47,970 bases of DNA from JANXYY01 sp035530875 (GTDB taxonomy: Bacteria; Actinomycetota; Actinomycetes; Nanopelagicales; Nanopelagicaceae), in contig DATKUB010000075.1 in assembly GCA_035530875.1 (NCBI GenBank), positions 1-47,970 of the forward strand, written 5' to 3'. Below the pieces are notes generated by a model, which did no database searches, was not told where the DNA came from, and was given only the letters and a program-made list of their open reading frames with translations. A program made the position numbers and the translations under genes. Shown here piece after piece: positions 17,286-25,536 of the stretch (positions are counted from its first letter, which is position 1; each line of letters starts with the position of its first letter).

Positions 17286-17644
17286 TAGTTATGGGCAATC
17301 GCAGAGGCGTTGATCTTTAATGATTTAGGCCAAGGAGCCGAGGTCTCGATTCTTACCAGCGAGTAGTCGCCTTGATCCACGATCACCAGGTGCGAGGAGG
17401 GAAGCGCGCGTTCGACCATCTGGACCACGTTGGCCATCTCTTCATGTCTTGTGATCGCTTCGGCGGCTCGCTGGGCAACTTGGCTCGAATGTAAATAGAG
17501 CGCCATCGCGGCGAAGAGATCAAGCAGGGCGCCGCCTACTAAAACAATGGCGGGTAAAGCAGTGGCAAGTTCGGCAGTAACGCTTCCTGATTCTGGGGTC
17601 GCCGAAACATTAACGAAACAGCGGCCCCAGAATCTTCTGCTCAT
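17285..17644 (-). CDS. TadE-like minor pilin
   Basis: This 119-residue protein has an N-terminal region ESGSVTAELATALPAIVLVG with the pilin-like Glu and a hydrophobic helix (about residues 18-48), then a small exported domain. It matches TadE-type pseudopilins of the actinobacterial Tad cluster. I chose the ATG at 17644 rather than an earlier in-frame start because the upstream residues overlap the DUF4244 gene. It starts 2 bp after DUF4244 and overlaps the next gene by one base. Confidence 0.75.
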   Translation of the reverse strand: MSRRFWGRCFVNVSATPESGSVTAELATALPAIVLVGGALLDLFAAMALYLHSSQVAQRAAEAITRHEEMANVVQMVERALPSSHLVIVDQGDYSLVRIETSAPWPKSLKINASAIAHN

Positions 17645-17646
17645 GA

Positions 17647-17847
17647 TTATCCGAACACCCAAGACAGGGCCTTGGAAATCAGTTGTGTGAGCATGTCGAG
17701 AACTTGATTCGATGAGAGAACTTTGTACAGCACTCCCGCAAAGCCGCACGCAGCGACTGTTGTAACTGCATATTCCGCGGTAGCCAGTCCGGCTTGGCTC
17801 CCGAGGTGATTGATGCGAGAGCGAAGGATCTTGATGACAAGTACCAA
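17647..17847 (-). CDS. DUF4244 protein, candidate Flp-type pilin
   Basis: A short protein (66 residues from the chosen start) contains AGLATAEYAVTTVAACGFAG, the DUF4244 signature. It resembles Flp prepilins: a cleavage region, a Glu a few residues on, then a 20-residue hydrophobic helix. The TTG at 17847 is preferred because AAAGGAG lies 5 bp upstream; a longer frame exists but its leader is not conserved in character. It lies 133 bp after tadC and 2 bp before tadE. It is the best candidate for the major subunit of the pilus-like structure. No prepilin peptidase gene is in the window. Confidence 0.72.
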   Translation of the reverse strand: MVLVIKILRSRINHLGSQAGLATAEYAVTTVAACGFAGVLYKVLSSNQVLDMLTQLISKALSWVFG

Positions 17848-17980
17848 GGCTGCTCCTTTCAATTGTCGGTGGATGAATGCGGAAAGCCTCGTCAATTTGT
17901 CTCGTCGAGTAACACCCAAAAAGTGCGGTCTCTGGATCATCGCCGCCTGTGGATTGCCCGCTACCGATTGCTAGACATGA

Positions 17981-18607
17981 CTAATGAGTACTGAAGAAAA
18001 CCGGAGGCAGGGACCCAAGCAAGGAATAAAGCACTTGCGCAGCAATAGGAAATACGGCACCCAGTACAAACGATGGTAGGAAACAGAGTCCAATTGGTAA
18101 CGTCGCTCGGACGCCGACGGAGCGAACCTGGCGACGAACTTGACTGGCACGTGCTCGTCGTAATCGAAGTGCGGTTCGCCGCAAGGCATTGGCCGCCGAA
18201 CTTCCAGTTGCGATACTGCTCTGGACGGTAATGGCAATCGATGTTAGAGCCGGAACATCGCGCCAGGATTTAAAGACCTGTTGTGCGTCCGCACCCATCT
18301 GCATAAGCGCCACTGATTCATTTGCAAATCGTCGGACTGGTGACCCTATAACTTCACCGGCGGCAGCAATGGAATCAAGTAGCGGCAATCCGCTATCAAG
18401 ACAGAGTGCGATCAACTCCGCGAATTCCGGCGCCAAATAGACGAGTCGCAATCTCTCGTCGCGAATCGCTGCAGGTTCAAGCTTTGCAATCGCACGCTTA
18501 GTCACCCAACCGCCGAGCAAGGCAGCTAGAAAACTCAGGGGCGCCTGGAACTGCAGCACGGCAAAGCACGCCACTGCCAATGCCGCCAGGTTTGCCCGAC
18601 GCTTCAT
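17981..18607 (-). CDS. tadC: TadC-like type II secretion F-family membrane protein
   Basis: The 208-residue protein has hydrophobic helices near its start and end and a central T2SF (GspF-type) domain with LAPEFAELIALCLDSGLPLLDSIA. TadC with TadB forms the inner-membrane platform of Tad machines. It overlaps tadB by 4 bp (ATGA), which indicates translational coupling. A gap of 133 bp separates it from the pilin genes, so those may have their own promoter. Confidence 0.82.
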   Translation of the reverse strand: MKRRANLAALAVACFAVLQFQAPLSFLAALLGGWVTKRAIAKLEPAAIRDERLRLVYLAPEFAELIALCLDSGLPLLDSIAAAGEVIGSPVRRFANESVALMQMGADAQQVFKSWRDVPALTSIAITVQSSIATGSSAANALRRTALRLRRARASQVRRQVRSVGVRATLPIGLCFLPSFVLGAVFPIAAQVLYSLLGSLPPVFFSTH

Positions 18608-19251
18608 GAGACGACTACCAAGGCACTTCTGGTAATCCGGTTCAACCAGAACCGGCCTAGTGCATTTAGAGTCACTGCACCGGTAAGGGCAATGCGGCCA
18701 ATTAAGGTGCCGAAGAGAAAGTGAAAAGGATGTAGCGCCATCAGGATTAGCACCGGTAATAGGCTCATCAGAATGGCCGTGGCTCGCGCCCCAGCAATTT
18801 CGCTAAGAAGTTCCTCTTCTATTTCAAGTTCGTTTTCAATGCTTTCGGCGATCGCATCCAATGCAGGTATAAGTGAAGTCCCCCGTTGATCTGAAAGTTC
18901 TATAAATAGTGCGACCTTTAAAAGTGCATCGGCGCCCTTAACTGCACCGTCGCGTAGTTCCGCTAACGCGTCCTCAAGACGAGTTTGCGAAGTAATTTCT
19001 AGGTGCAATTCCGGATATAGCACCGATGCCTCAGCGAGAGCTTGAATGGGCGAGTGACCGACGCGTAGTTGGTCGGCAAGACCAGTTACTAAATCGAGCG
19101 TCATTGTGCGAATTCCATTGCCTCGCGACAAGAATTGGTGGCCAGTTGAATTTATTGCGCCGTGTCGGATCCGTGGTCTAGATGAGATCGGGGCTGCAAT
19201 GACTGCGGCCGCAAGTGCAATCAAGAAATACCCAAGATATTTCATGTCCAC
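18604..19251 (-). CDS. tadB: TadB-like type II secretion F-family membrane protein
   Basis: The 215-residue product has an N-terminal helix (residues 4-22), a T2SF domain (LVTGLADQLRVGHSPIQALAEA) and a C-terminal pair of helices (about 155-200). It is the partner of TadC in the platform. It overlaps tadA by 10 bp and tadC by 4 bp, within a tight operon. The length is on the short side, as usual for the actinobacterial version. Confidence 0.82.
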   Translation of the reverse strand: MDMKYLGYFLIALAAAVIAAPISSRPRIRHGAINSTGHQFLSRGNGIRTMTLDLVTGLADQLRVGHSPIQALAEASVLYPELHLEITSQTRLEDALAELRDGAVKGADALLKVALFIELSDQRGTSLIPALDAIAESIENELEIEEELLSEIAGARATAILMSLLPVLILMALHPFHFLFGTLIGRIALTGAVTLNALGRFWLNRITRSALVVVS

Positions 19252-20309
19252 TGCCCAAGCTCATTTACAACGCAGAGCCCATCTGCCTTGACTCGTATTT
19301 CAGATATTTCGCTTACGAATCTTCTTGAGCTCTCTCGTCGGAGGTGCACGATGACTTCAATTGCACTCGCAAGTTGTGAATGGACCGCCATTCGATCCAT
19401 TCCGGCCGCTACACCAAGCGCTTCTATCCGCGCCGGGATAGCCGCCGCGCTATTGGCATGAATTGTGGCAAAGGCACCTTCGTGGCCAGAATTTAAGGCG
19501 GCCAGAAGGTCGATGATTTCGGCGCCGCGTACCTCTCCGATTACCAGCCGATCGGGACGCATCCGCAGTGCCTGGCGGACTAGATCACGCATGGTGACCG
19601 CGCCAGCGCCTTCAACATTGGGCTCGCGCGCCTGTAGGTGCACCACATGCGGATGCTTTGGAAAGACTTCGGAGGTGTCTTCGATAATGAGCAACCGCTC
19701 GCTGGGCGGGAGCTCCCCAAGCAGCGCCGTCAAGAGGGTGGTTTTCCCGGCTCCGGTTCCGCCGCTGATGAGGATCGAACGCCGCTGCGACAACAGGTCG
19801 ACGAGAATGGAAGCGACATCGACGCCAACTAGATCAGTTAAGGCCAGGTGTCGATTACGGATCAGGCGGAACGAGATCTGGGTGGACCCGCGAGCAACTG
19901 GCGGAAGGATCGCGTGCATCCGAATGCCGTCGGCAACTGGAACATCCACATAGGGATGCGCCTCATCAAGACGCCGGCCGGTGCTTATGGCTAGCCGTTG
20001 TGCCAGCGCGCGCACCTCTGCTTCCGATTCAAAATGCACTGAGGCGAGCTCCAACCCCTCGCCAACATCGATCCAGATTTCGTCCTTGCTTTTTACCAGA
20101 ATGTCGGTGCTCCGTTGATCGGCCACCAATGGCGTGAGCGGCCCAAACTCAACCAAATTTGCGGTAGAAGATATTGCAGCACCAAGTACTTCCGCCGGCG
20201 TCAACCACGGGGAACTGTCCTTAATGATGGCTGAAACATTTGTTAGGGACGGCGATCTATTTGATCGGGCAAGACTTGCTCTCACCAGTCCATCGAATTC
20301 AGCGGTCAA
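19242..20309 (-). CDS. tadA: TadA/CpaF-like secretion ATPase
   Basis: The 355-residue GspE-family ATPase has Walker A GGTGAGKTT near residue 200, the Asp box LLIIEDTSEVFP, MRPDRLVIGEVRGAE (Walker B) and a His box HEGAFATIHANS. It powers assembly of the Flp/Tad pilus or a related secretion device at the inner membrane. It lacks the long N-terminal extension seen in some CpaF proteins. It overlaps the Ssd/CpaE-like gene by 11 bp. Confidence 0.93.
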   Translation of the reverse strand: MTAEFDGLVRASLARSNRSPSLTNVSAIIKDSSPWLTPAEVLGAAISSTANLVEFGPLTPLVADQRSTDILVKSKDEIWIDVGEGLELASVHFESEAEVRALAQRLAISTGRRLDEAHPYVDVPVADGIRMHAILPPVARGSTQISFRLIRNRHLALTDLVGVDVASILVDLLSQRRSILISGGTGAGKTTLLTALLGELPPSERLLIIEDTSEVFPKHPHVVHLQAREPNVEGAGAVTMRDLVRQALRMRPDRLVIGEVRGAEIIDLLAALNSGHEGAFATIHANSAAAIPARIEALGVAAGMDRMAVHSQLASAIEVIVHLRRESSRRFVSEISEIRVKADGLCVVNELGQWT

Positions 20310-21216
20310 TGTGTCCGCCTGAAATTCCTGTCCATAAATCCATCGCCAATGCCATTGATCGGCTCGCCTTACTTAGATCTCCAAAATCTGCCGCCCGAGA
20401 AAGGTGAGGATCATCGGGCCATGACCTGAGCCCCTGAATTCGGAGCGAGACGGAGACCTGGTTGGCAGTCAGGGCGCCATAAGACATCTCACGAACCAAC
20501 ACCTGGTTTGCTTTGATTCGAATCCCGGTCAAGGACGCTGCGCTTTGTTCCACGGATATCGCTGTATTAGCGGTTAAGTAGAGCGAATAGGGCGGGCTCA
20601 CGATTGTTGGATCGCCTCCGACGCCGACACCGAAGATCACCGAGTCGAATCTCGCGGCAGCCTCGACAAGCAGTGCCGATGTCACCACCACACCAGGCGC
20701 TAGTACTCCAACCCGCTTTGGAGCAGGCACTAAGAGCTCATGATCTATAAAACTGCCGCTCGCCCCAAGGATTCGAAGCAGTTGACTCGAGTTTTCAATA
20801 ACCAGAGTGGATCGATTTGACCGCACTGAACTGAGGCCAAGAAGTGCGATCATCGTCGTAAGCCCAAGCCCGCCAGAAGCAGCAGCCAGCGAAATCACTC
20901 GTGGCTTTGGTCCGTCAGTTAAAAGATAGGCAAGCCGGCCAACGAGATTGGCAATGACCTCACCCTCATCGCCGGCCATCCCGATGAGTGCCCCCACACT
21001 CCCCGATGCCTCAATGCCAAGGTCGAGAAGGAAGACTTCATCTCGAATCGGGATAGACAGGGGTGCGAGATCCGTCGAGATCAATAGGAGACCGCATTCT
21101 GGAAACTGCGTTGGAACCGTAGTTTCGTGCTTAATCTTGAGGCCGAGCGCGGCCCCTGCGGTTGCAACCAACCTGATGGTTGTTTCATCGGCGGTGTAAA
21201 GCGTGCACTCTCTCAC
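20299..21216 (-). CDS. Ssd/CpaE-like MinD-family protein
   Basis: The product is about 305 residues. It has an N-terminal receiver-like region and a MinD/ParA-type domain that begins VISLAAASGGLGLTT. The usual P-loop lysine is absent (GLGLTT rather than GxGKT), as in some CpaE/Ssd proteins, so ATP hydrolysis is doubtful. Homologues such as Rv3660c are called septum-site determining proteins and start this Tad cluster. I chose GTG 21216 because the longer frame would overlap the divergent phosphatase start at 21306. The N-terminal boundary is uncertain. Confidence 0.72.
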   Translation of the reverse strand: MRECTLYTADETTIRLVATAGAALGLKIKHETTVPTQFPECGLLLISTDLAPLSIPIRDEVFLLDLGIEASGSVGALIGMAGDEGEVIANLVGRLAYLLTDGPKPRVISLAAASGGLGLTTMIALLGLSSVRSNRSTLVIENSSQLLRILGASGSFIDHELLVPAPKRVGVLAPGVVVTSALLVEAAARFDSVIFGVGVGGDPTIVSPPYSLYLTANTAISVEQSAASLTGIRIKANQVLVREMSYGALTANQVSVSLRIQGLRSWPDDPHLSRAADFGDLSKASRSMALAMDLWTGISGGHIDR

Positions 21217-21305
21217 CAGAGGTAGCGTCACGACCAGACCCGGACCGACGCACCACGATTTGCCGCTTATGGGTACAGACGCGGACTGGGGATTACCATG
21301 GCAAC

Positions 21306-22088
21306 GTGCCAAATGCCGCTTTCTTTGATCTGGACAAGACCATCATCGCGCGCTCGTCGGCATTAGCTTTCACCGCACCTTTCGCAAAAGCTGGACTGCT
21401 GTCAAAAACTTCACTGCTTAGAAACCTAGTTGCGCAAACAGTTTTCACGATCGGCGGCGCCGACCATGAGAAGACTGAGAAGTTACGGATTCAGCTTTCC
21501 AAGATGGTTGAAGGCTGGTCCACCGATCAGGTCAGCGAGATTGTCCAAGAAACGCTCCACCGGTTCATTGAGCCGATCATCTATGCCGAAGCCGCGGACC
21601 TGATCGACCGGCATCACCGCGCTGGCCGCCAGGTAGTGATCGTCTCCTCGTCGGCGATCGAAATCGTCGAGCCAATCGGCAAGATGCTCGGGGCCGATGA
21701 CATCATCGCGACCAGACTCAAGAGTGTCGACGGCCGCTACACGGGTGAGATTGAGTACTACGCATACGGCCCGGCGAAGGCGACTGCAATACGCCAACTA
21801 GCGGCGCTAAAGGGCTACGACCTGTCTGAGTGCTATGCCTATTCGGATTCGTCAACTGATATTCCGATGCTTGAGACCGTCGGATATCCGTCTGTAGTCA
21901 ATCCCGATTTGGCGCTAAGAAAACTCGCGGTCGCAAACGGTTGGAGCATTCGCAACTTTCGCCGGACGGTGCCGCTACGCGAGCGCTATCAAGTCGGAAA
22001 ACCGGCAATGGCAACCGCTATCGGGGTATCGGCCGTCAGCCTTTTTGCCTTCGCGATGACTCGAAGGCATAAGCGCAAAGCGTCTTAG
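21306..22088 (+). CDS. HAD-IB family phosphatase with C-terminal membrane anchor
   Basis: The 260-residue protein starts PNAAFFDLDKTIIARSS, the HAD motif I (DLDKT). It shows motif II in VIVSSSA, a lysine in GPAKATA and motif IV in YSDSSTDIPML. This is the SerB-like HAD-IB subfamily, which removes phosphate from small molecules or lipids. The C terminus has a hydrophobic stretch (about 236-250) and a basic tail, so it may be membrane-tethered. GTG 21306 is chosen because the motif follows at once. Such a gene commonly lies divergent from ssd. It overlaps the convergent second HAD gene by 4 bp. Confidence 0.85.
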   Translation: MPNAAFFDLDKTIIARSSALAFTAPFAKAGLLSKTSLLRNLVAQTVFTIGGADHEKTEKLRIQLSKMVEGWSTDQVSEIVQETLHRFIEPIIYAEAADLIDRHHRAGRQVVIVSSSAIEIVEPIGKMLGADDIIATRLKSVDGRYTGEIEYYAYGPAKATAIRQLAALKGYDLSECYAYSDSSTDIPMLETVGYPSVVNPDLALRKLAVANGWSIRNFRRTVPLRERYQVGKPAMATAIGVSAVSLFAFAMTRRHKRKAS

Positions 22089-22783
22089 CCCCCGTAAGTT
22101 CGATTCTTGATCCAAACGGCGAGGGAGGGCAAAATGACTCGAAGATCACTGCCCGTGAAACTTTCGTTGGCAACCGCCTGCACCTCGTCGACGGCGTTAA
22201 ATCCAATCGTGTAGCCGACTTTGGAAAATAGAGGCAAGTCAGAACAACTGTCTCCAATCGCCACACATCTATTTGCCGATACGCCAATTGATGCCGCAAA
22301 TTCGAGCGCAGAGAAGCTCTTTGCAGACTCATCAAAGTAAGTCTTCACCACGCCCGAGAATTTGCCGTCAACAACGTCGAGTACCGGGCCGTCATATCCC
22401 TGGAAACCAAAGCGCTCGCATAAGTAGCGACCAACTGGTTGCCAAGCGAGAGTTGCTAGTTTAGGAACGAAATTGTTTTCAAGGCACCACCCGACGACTT
22501 CTTCAATTCCGATCACGAGGGGAAGTCCGTCCAACCAAGTTGTAATCTCCCCCTCGGTTCGACCCTTCCAGCCAGCGGCATCCACATCGCAGACTTCGTC
22601 ATTGCTCACGAGTCCCTGGGCATAGCGGGTCTCCATATCTTGCACCGCTTCTGCGTGGCCGAGAAATTGACCGAGATAGGCACCGGACGACGTTCCGTGG
22701 GTCAGCGTTCCATCTACGTCAAAGAAGATCACGCCTTTCGGCTTGTTCGCAAGAACTTGCTGTCGACCCACACCAAAAATCAT
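22085..22783 (-). CDS. Second HAD-IB family phosphatase (SerB-like)
   Basis: The 232-residue product has motif I FFDVDGTLTHG near residue 20 and motif IV AIGDSCSDLPLFSKVG, both typical of SerB-like HAD phosphatases. The lysine of motif III may be that in ESAKSFSA. The cap region between is alpha-helical. No membrane anchor is seen, unlike the convergent neighbour. The two genes overlap by 4 bp tail to tail. Substrate unknown. The C terminus (VWIKNRTYGG) ends inside the neighbour's stop region. Confidence 0.78.
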   Translation of the reverse strand: MIFGVGRQQVLANKPKGVIFFDVDGTLTHGTSSGAYLGQFLGHAEAVQDMETRYAQGLVSNDEVCDVDAAGWKGRTEGEITTWLDGLPLVIGIEEVVGWCLENNFVPKLATLAWQPVGRYLCERFGFQGYDGPVLDVVDGKFSGVVKTYFDESAKSFSALEFAASIGVSANRCVAIGDSCSDLPLFSKVGYTIGFNAVDEVQAVANESFTGSDLRVILPSLAVWIKNRTYGG

Positions 22784-22818
22784 AAGTGAAGTGAATTGCG
22801 ATCAAGTGCTTATTCCGT

Positions 22819-23415
22819 CTAGGAACGGACGAAATCGGCTAGTGGCGTGAAGTCACCCGCGTCTGCACTTCGCAGCGCCGTGATGTACCGATCTCGGATT
22901 GAAGACGCGACTTCCAATCTTCCGCCACCCCAAGAAAATGGGGATGACCCTAGGGACTTCAGAAGAAGATCCGCTGCTTCGCGTGCATGACGACCGTTGC
23001 CGTTGGGGAATGGGTGTATGCACACCAATTGGTGATGAAGCCGATAGGCGATCTCGTCAGTAGGCATGGCTTGATCGCCTTCCAGCCACGCTCGGGTATT
23101 GCCAACCACACTTGTAGAGATACGCTCCCACGCAAAACCGATATTCGTATCGCGGATTCGGTAAGTGCCGGCCCACGTCCAGACATCGCAGAACATGTCC
23201 CTGTGCAGTCTGCGCATCGTCAAATCGTCGAGAAGATAGGTAGAGGTTGGAGACTGCCATTTCTGAAGCATGAGGGCTTTATGGATGTTGGCCTGTTCCG
23301 CCGCGTTCAAGTCCCCTCGGGTAGAAACCCAGGATGGCTTCAACCCGAGAGCGTCCTCGTCATCAAGAGGTGTGGACCCTGACGGGTTATTTAGTCTCCA
23401 GTCATCAGTTGACAT
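22819..23415 (-). CDS. Mobile mystery protein B (Fic/DOC-type AMP transferase)
   Basis: The 198-residue protein carries the Fic motif HPFPNGNGRHAR near residues 133-144. Canonical Fic is HxFx(D/E)GNGRxxR; here Asn replaces the acidic residue, which I recall as usual in the mobile mystery protein B group. Fic enzymes transfer AMP or similar groups onto target proteins and often act as toxins. The gene overlaps mobile mystery protein A by 11 bp, so the pair is co-translated. The pair is typical of mobile islands. No inhibitory-helix motif (S/TxxxE(G/N)) is obvious at its N terminus, so its control probably depends on protein A. Confidence 0.85.
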   Translation of the reverse strand: MSTDDWRLNNPSGSTPLDDEDALGLKPSWVSTRGDLNAAEQANIHKALMLQKWQSPTSTYLLDDLTMRRLHRDMFCDVWTWAGTYRIRDTNIGFAWERISTSVVGNTRAWLEGDQAMPTDEIAYRLHHQLVCIHPFPNGNGRHAREAADLLLKSLGSSPFSWGGGRLEVASSIRDRYITALRSADAGDFTPLADFVRS

Positions 23416-23884
23416 GCCACAGTCCCGGACGATCTAGCCAGAAGAGGATCTGCTCCTGGAGCAATTCGTCGGTCAAGTCAGTCGGAGCAGTCTGGTCTTC
23501 AAGCAGCATGGTGTGCCGAACTCGACCAAGGGCCTGCTCTGCACGACGCCGTGCCTGTTGGGTCACTTGTGTATCCAACTCACGCCGCGGTACCAAGCCG
23601 TACACAAGGTCGCAATCGAGTGCGTTTGCCGCGCGGCGCAGCGAATCGAGTTGAACTCGCCCAGTCCGTTCCGCAGCTTCTAGCCGAAGAACAGTTGACT
23701 CAACCACGTTCATACGCGCGGCGAGGTCGGCTGCGGACATGCCGAGGGCATCTCTTATCGCTCGCACCCAACCCGCGTGAGGCACCGCAGTTAAGGATTG
23801 GAGTGCTTCACGAGACTTGGAAAACTTCAGATCAAGCGCACGTCGAGCTTGACGACGCGCCGAAGCCTTCATGGTTCTGGCCAT
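23405..23884 (-). CDS. Mobile mystery protein A (XRE-type regulator/antitoxin)
   Basis: The 159-residue product has a basic N terminus (ARTMKASARRQARRALD), then a helix-turn-helix region (IRDALGMSAADLAARMNV followed by ESTVLRLEA). It matches the mobile mystery protein A family, which is always paired with the Fic-like protein B. I chose the ATG at 23884, with GGGGCGGTGG upstream; earlier in-frame starts run into the operator palindrome. It probably represses its own promoter and restrains protein B; that is inference from the architecture. Confidence 0.82.
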   Translation of the reverse strand: MARTMKASARRQARRALDLKFSKSREALQSLTAVPHAGWVRAIRDALGMSAADLAARMNVVESTVLRLEAAERTGRVQLDSLRRAANALDCDLVYGLVPRRELDTQVTQQARRRAEQALGRVRHTMLLEDQTAPTDLTDELLQEQILFWLDRPGLWHVN

Positions 23885-23917
23885 TTCCACCGCCCCTTTC
23901 ATGCACCTCAATGCTTG

Positions 23918-23958
23918 ATAATAGCACCGTTTCAGGCATTTAGATGCCTGAAACGGTG
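23918..23958 (-). promoter_or_regulatory. Promoter -10 and perfect 15-bp inverted repeat upstream of the mmpA-mmpB pair
   Basis: At 23925-23958 CACCGTTTCAGGCAT and ATGCCTGAAACGGTG form a perfect inverted repeat with a 4-bp TTAG centre. On the minus strand it is followed directly by TATTAT (23918-23923), a good -10 box about 34 bp before the mmpA start. The repeat covers the -35 region. Related half-sites (AATGCCTGA, AATGCTTGA) flank it. This is where an HTH autorepressor would bind. Confidence 0.65.
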
Positions 23959-24004
23959 GCTTTAACACGCACTCTAATGCCTGATTGAAATTGACTTCAA
24001 GCAT

Positions 24005-24522
24005 CCGAGTGTCATGATTTTTGGGTGAGCTGGTAACCGCGGCAGCGGTGCCTTTCGATGGCCATCGTGGTTAGGTCGCCCGCATAGGTAGGAAAGTCAT
24101 CCGAACGCGCAGAGCCTCCCAATTCCTCGAGAAGCTCTGTGATGAAAAGTTGCGATTTAGATTTCGTAATAGTGGTCTCTAGATTTCGTGAGATCTTGTT
24201 ACCTCGGTGAATGCGTTACTAGCGTTTTCCTGGCGCGTGCATGGCGCACGGAATTCTCTCATGAGTCGGAGTGCATGTCTCATACTTCGACGGTGCGGTT
24301 GAATGTCATGACCCAGTTCACGACCCAAGTCACACCGGAGTCAAACGTCATCGCATTCGAATACGCCGTGACTACCGGTGAATCGCCCCGTTACTGGCGG
24401 ATCTAAGACACTCATCCGATCAATGTGTCAAGATTGTGCACCTTCCAGTGACCATAGAGAAGTCGAATTGGTGGGGCGCGATTGCAGTCATGCCGGTTAC
24501 CTTTGCATAGACCTCTGTCAAA
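24005..24522. other. Gap in the defence islet; possible gene remnant
   Basis: I see no intact gene here. On the minus strand 24012-24214 is open for 67 codons with plausible composition, ending GDLTTMAIERHRCRGYQL..., but has no start codon near its beginning. It may be the 3' remnant of a lost gene. The plus-strand open frame at 24188-24406 looks like chance. The base composition is less GC-rich than in the neighbouring genes, which fits an acquired segment. Confidence 0.4.
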
Positions 24523-25212
24523 TTAGAACGAAGACTCCAACTCTCCGCTCAGGCGGCCTTCCTTCATTCCAATGATCGCGGACACCTGGGAATGTTTCTT
24601 CACCCAAGCTGTTGCTTCAGGTTCGATGTAACCGAGCAAACCGCAGAGCATGTCATGATCAAGAGCAAGATTTCGTTCGAAAATCGGCTCGTGGTGCGCG
24701 ATTCTGTTGCGCAGCATTCTGAGTCGCTCTAAATCGTCATGAAGTGCACCTCGGCGACCCGTGTAGTGCGGGAAGGCATAAATTAATGATCCTTCCCACA
24801 AACTCTTTTGATAGCGGTTGGCGAGCATTCCGCTCCAGCATGCCAGGTTCAACTCCGCCACGACATGACCGATGGTCAAAGATTTCTTATGTTTCTGCGT
24901 GGCAAGTGCAACCGCTGTGTGCACGTCTTTCATGGTCTGGGTATGCAGCGGTAAGCGTGCATTCCACCAATCCTCTTGGTTTGCCATCTTGGTCAGCTCT
25001 TGATGAAGTGCATTGCGTAGGGAGGCCTCAAGAATATGAAAACTGCCCCAGAACGCTGACGAGATTTCAATATTCCACGCATACAACCGCAGTGCCCTCT
25101 CATGGCTGCCACCTGCGGCTCGAATGAACGTTGCGAATCGGTCCATAGATAGGAGGCGAGAAAGCGTCTCGAAAGAACTTGGATCCCGTGAAATAAATCG
25201 GGACCCCTCCAT
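24523..25212 (-). CDS. Abi-type HEPN protein
   Basis: The 229-residue all-helical protein resembles the Abi_2/AbiD-AbiF family: an N-terminal RALRLYAWNIEISSAFWGSF segment, ILEASLRNALH, and a C-terminal RLRMLRNRIAHHEPIF. The last contains the R-x4-H signature (RNRIAH) of HEPN ribonucleases. Abi proteins of this kind are implicated in abortive phage defence, probably by RNA cleavage. I chose the ATG at 25212 because GAGGG lies 7 bp upstream; a GTG at 25290 would add 26 basic residues. It lies beside the mobile mystery pair in a small acquired islet. Confidence 0.75.
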   Translation of the reverse strand: MEGSRFISRDPSSFETLSRLLSMDRFATFIRAAGGSHERALRLYAWNIEISSAFWGSFHILEASLRNALHQELTKMANQEDWWNARLPLHTQTMKDVHTAVALATQKHKKSLTIGHVVAELNLACWSGMLANRYQKSLWEGSLIYAFPHYTGRRGALHDDLERLRMLRNRIAHHEPIFERNLALDHDMLCGLLGYIEPEATAWVKKHSQVSAIIGMKEGRLSGELESSF

Positions 25213-25536
25213 CGTGATACCCTCTTCCAGTAAGCCCCGGACGAGACCGCCAAGCGGTCGGCGCGCCGGGGCAATATCTTTTTTGTTCACAATCTCGTGG
25301 CGTTTGTATCAGTTATTCTGCATCTGTGATGTGCTCTGGCATCGGGTGTAACCATTGATGTACGGGCAGTACGTCTCGAATTACTCTAGGTAATCACTTG
25401 ACGCGTTCTCCTGTAGACCGTTCAATGCGAAATAAGAAATTGATAAATTAGACAATCGGATAACCCCCCGATTTCTCGAGGGGCTTCGCGTCAAATGCAG
25501 GGTTTAGAGGTCGTAATAGAGAACGAACTAGTCCAA
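25213..25536. other. Intergenic region at the right border of the islet
   Basis: No coding sequence is apparent. The stretch is AT-richer than its surroundings, especially 25430-25465. It holds the presumed promoter of the Abi gene on the right of its start and the hairpin described separately at 25465-25483. It separates the islet from the conserved acs region. Confidence 0.5.
25465..25483 (-). terminator. Hairpin downstream of the Fic-like gene
   Basis: On the minus strand CCCC-U-CGA pairs with UCG-GGGG around a GAAA tetraloop, a 7-bp stem with one bulged base. It begins 54 bp after the stop of the gene at 25537-26247. There is no long T-run, so it is a moderate terminator candidate. Confidence 0.4.

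Noticed and set aside
24188..24406. Plus-strand frame of 72 codons in the islet gap
   Set aside because: No ribosome binding site, no family features, and composition typical of chance.
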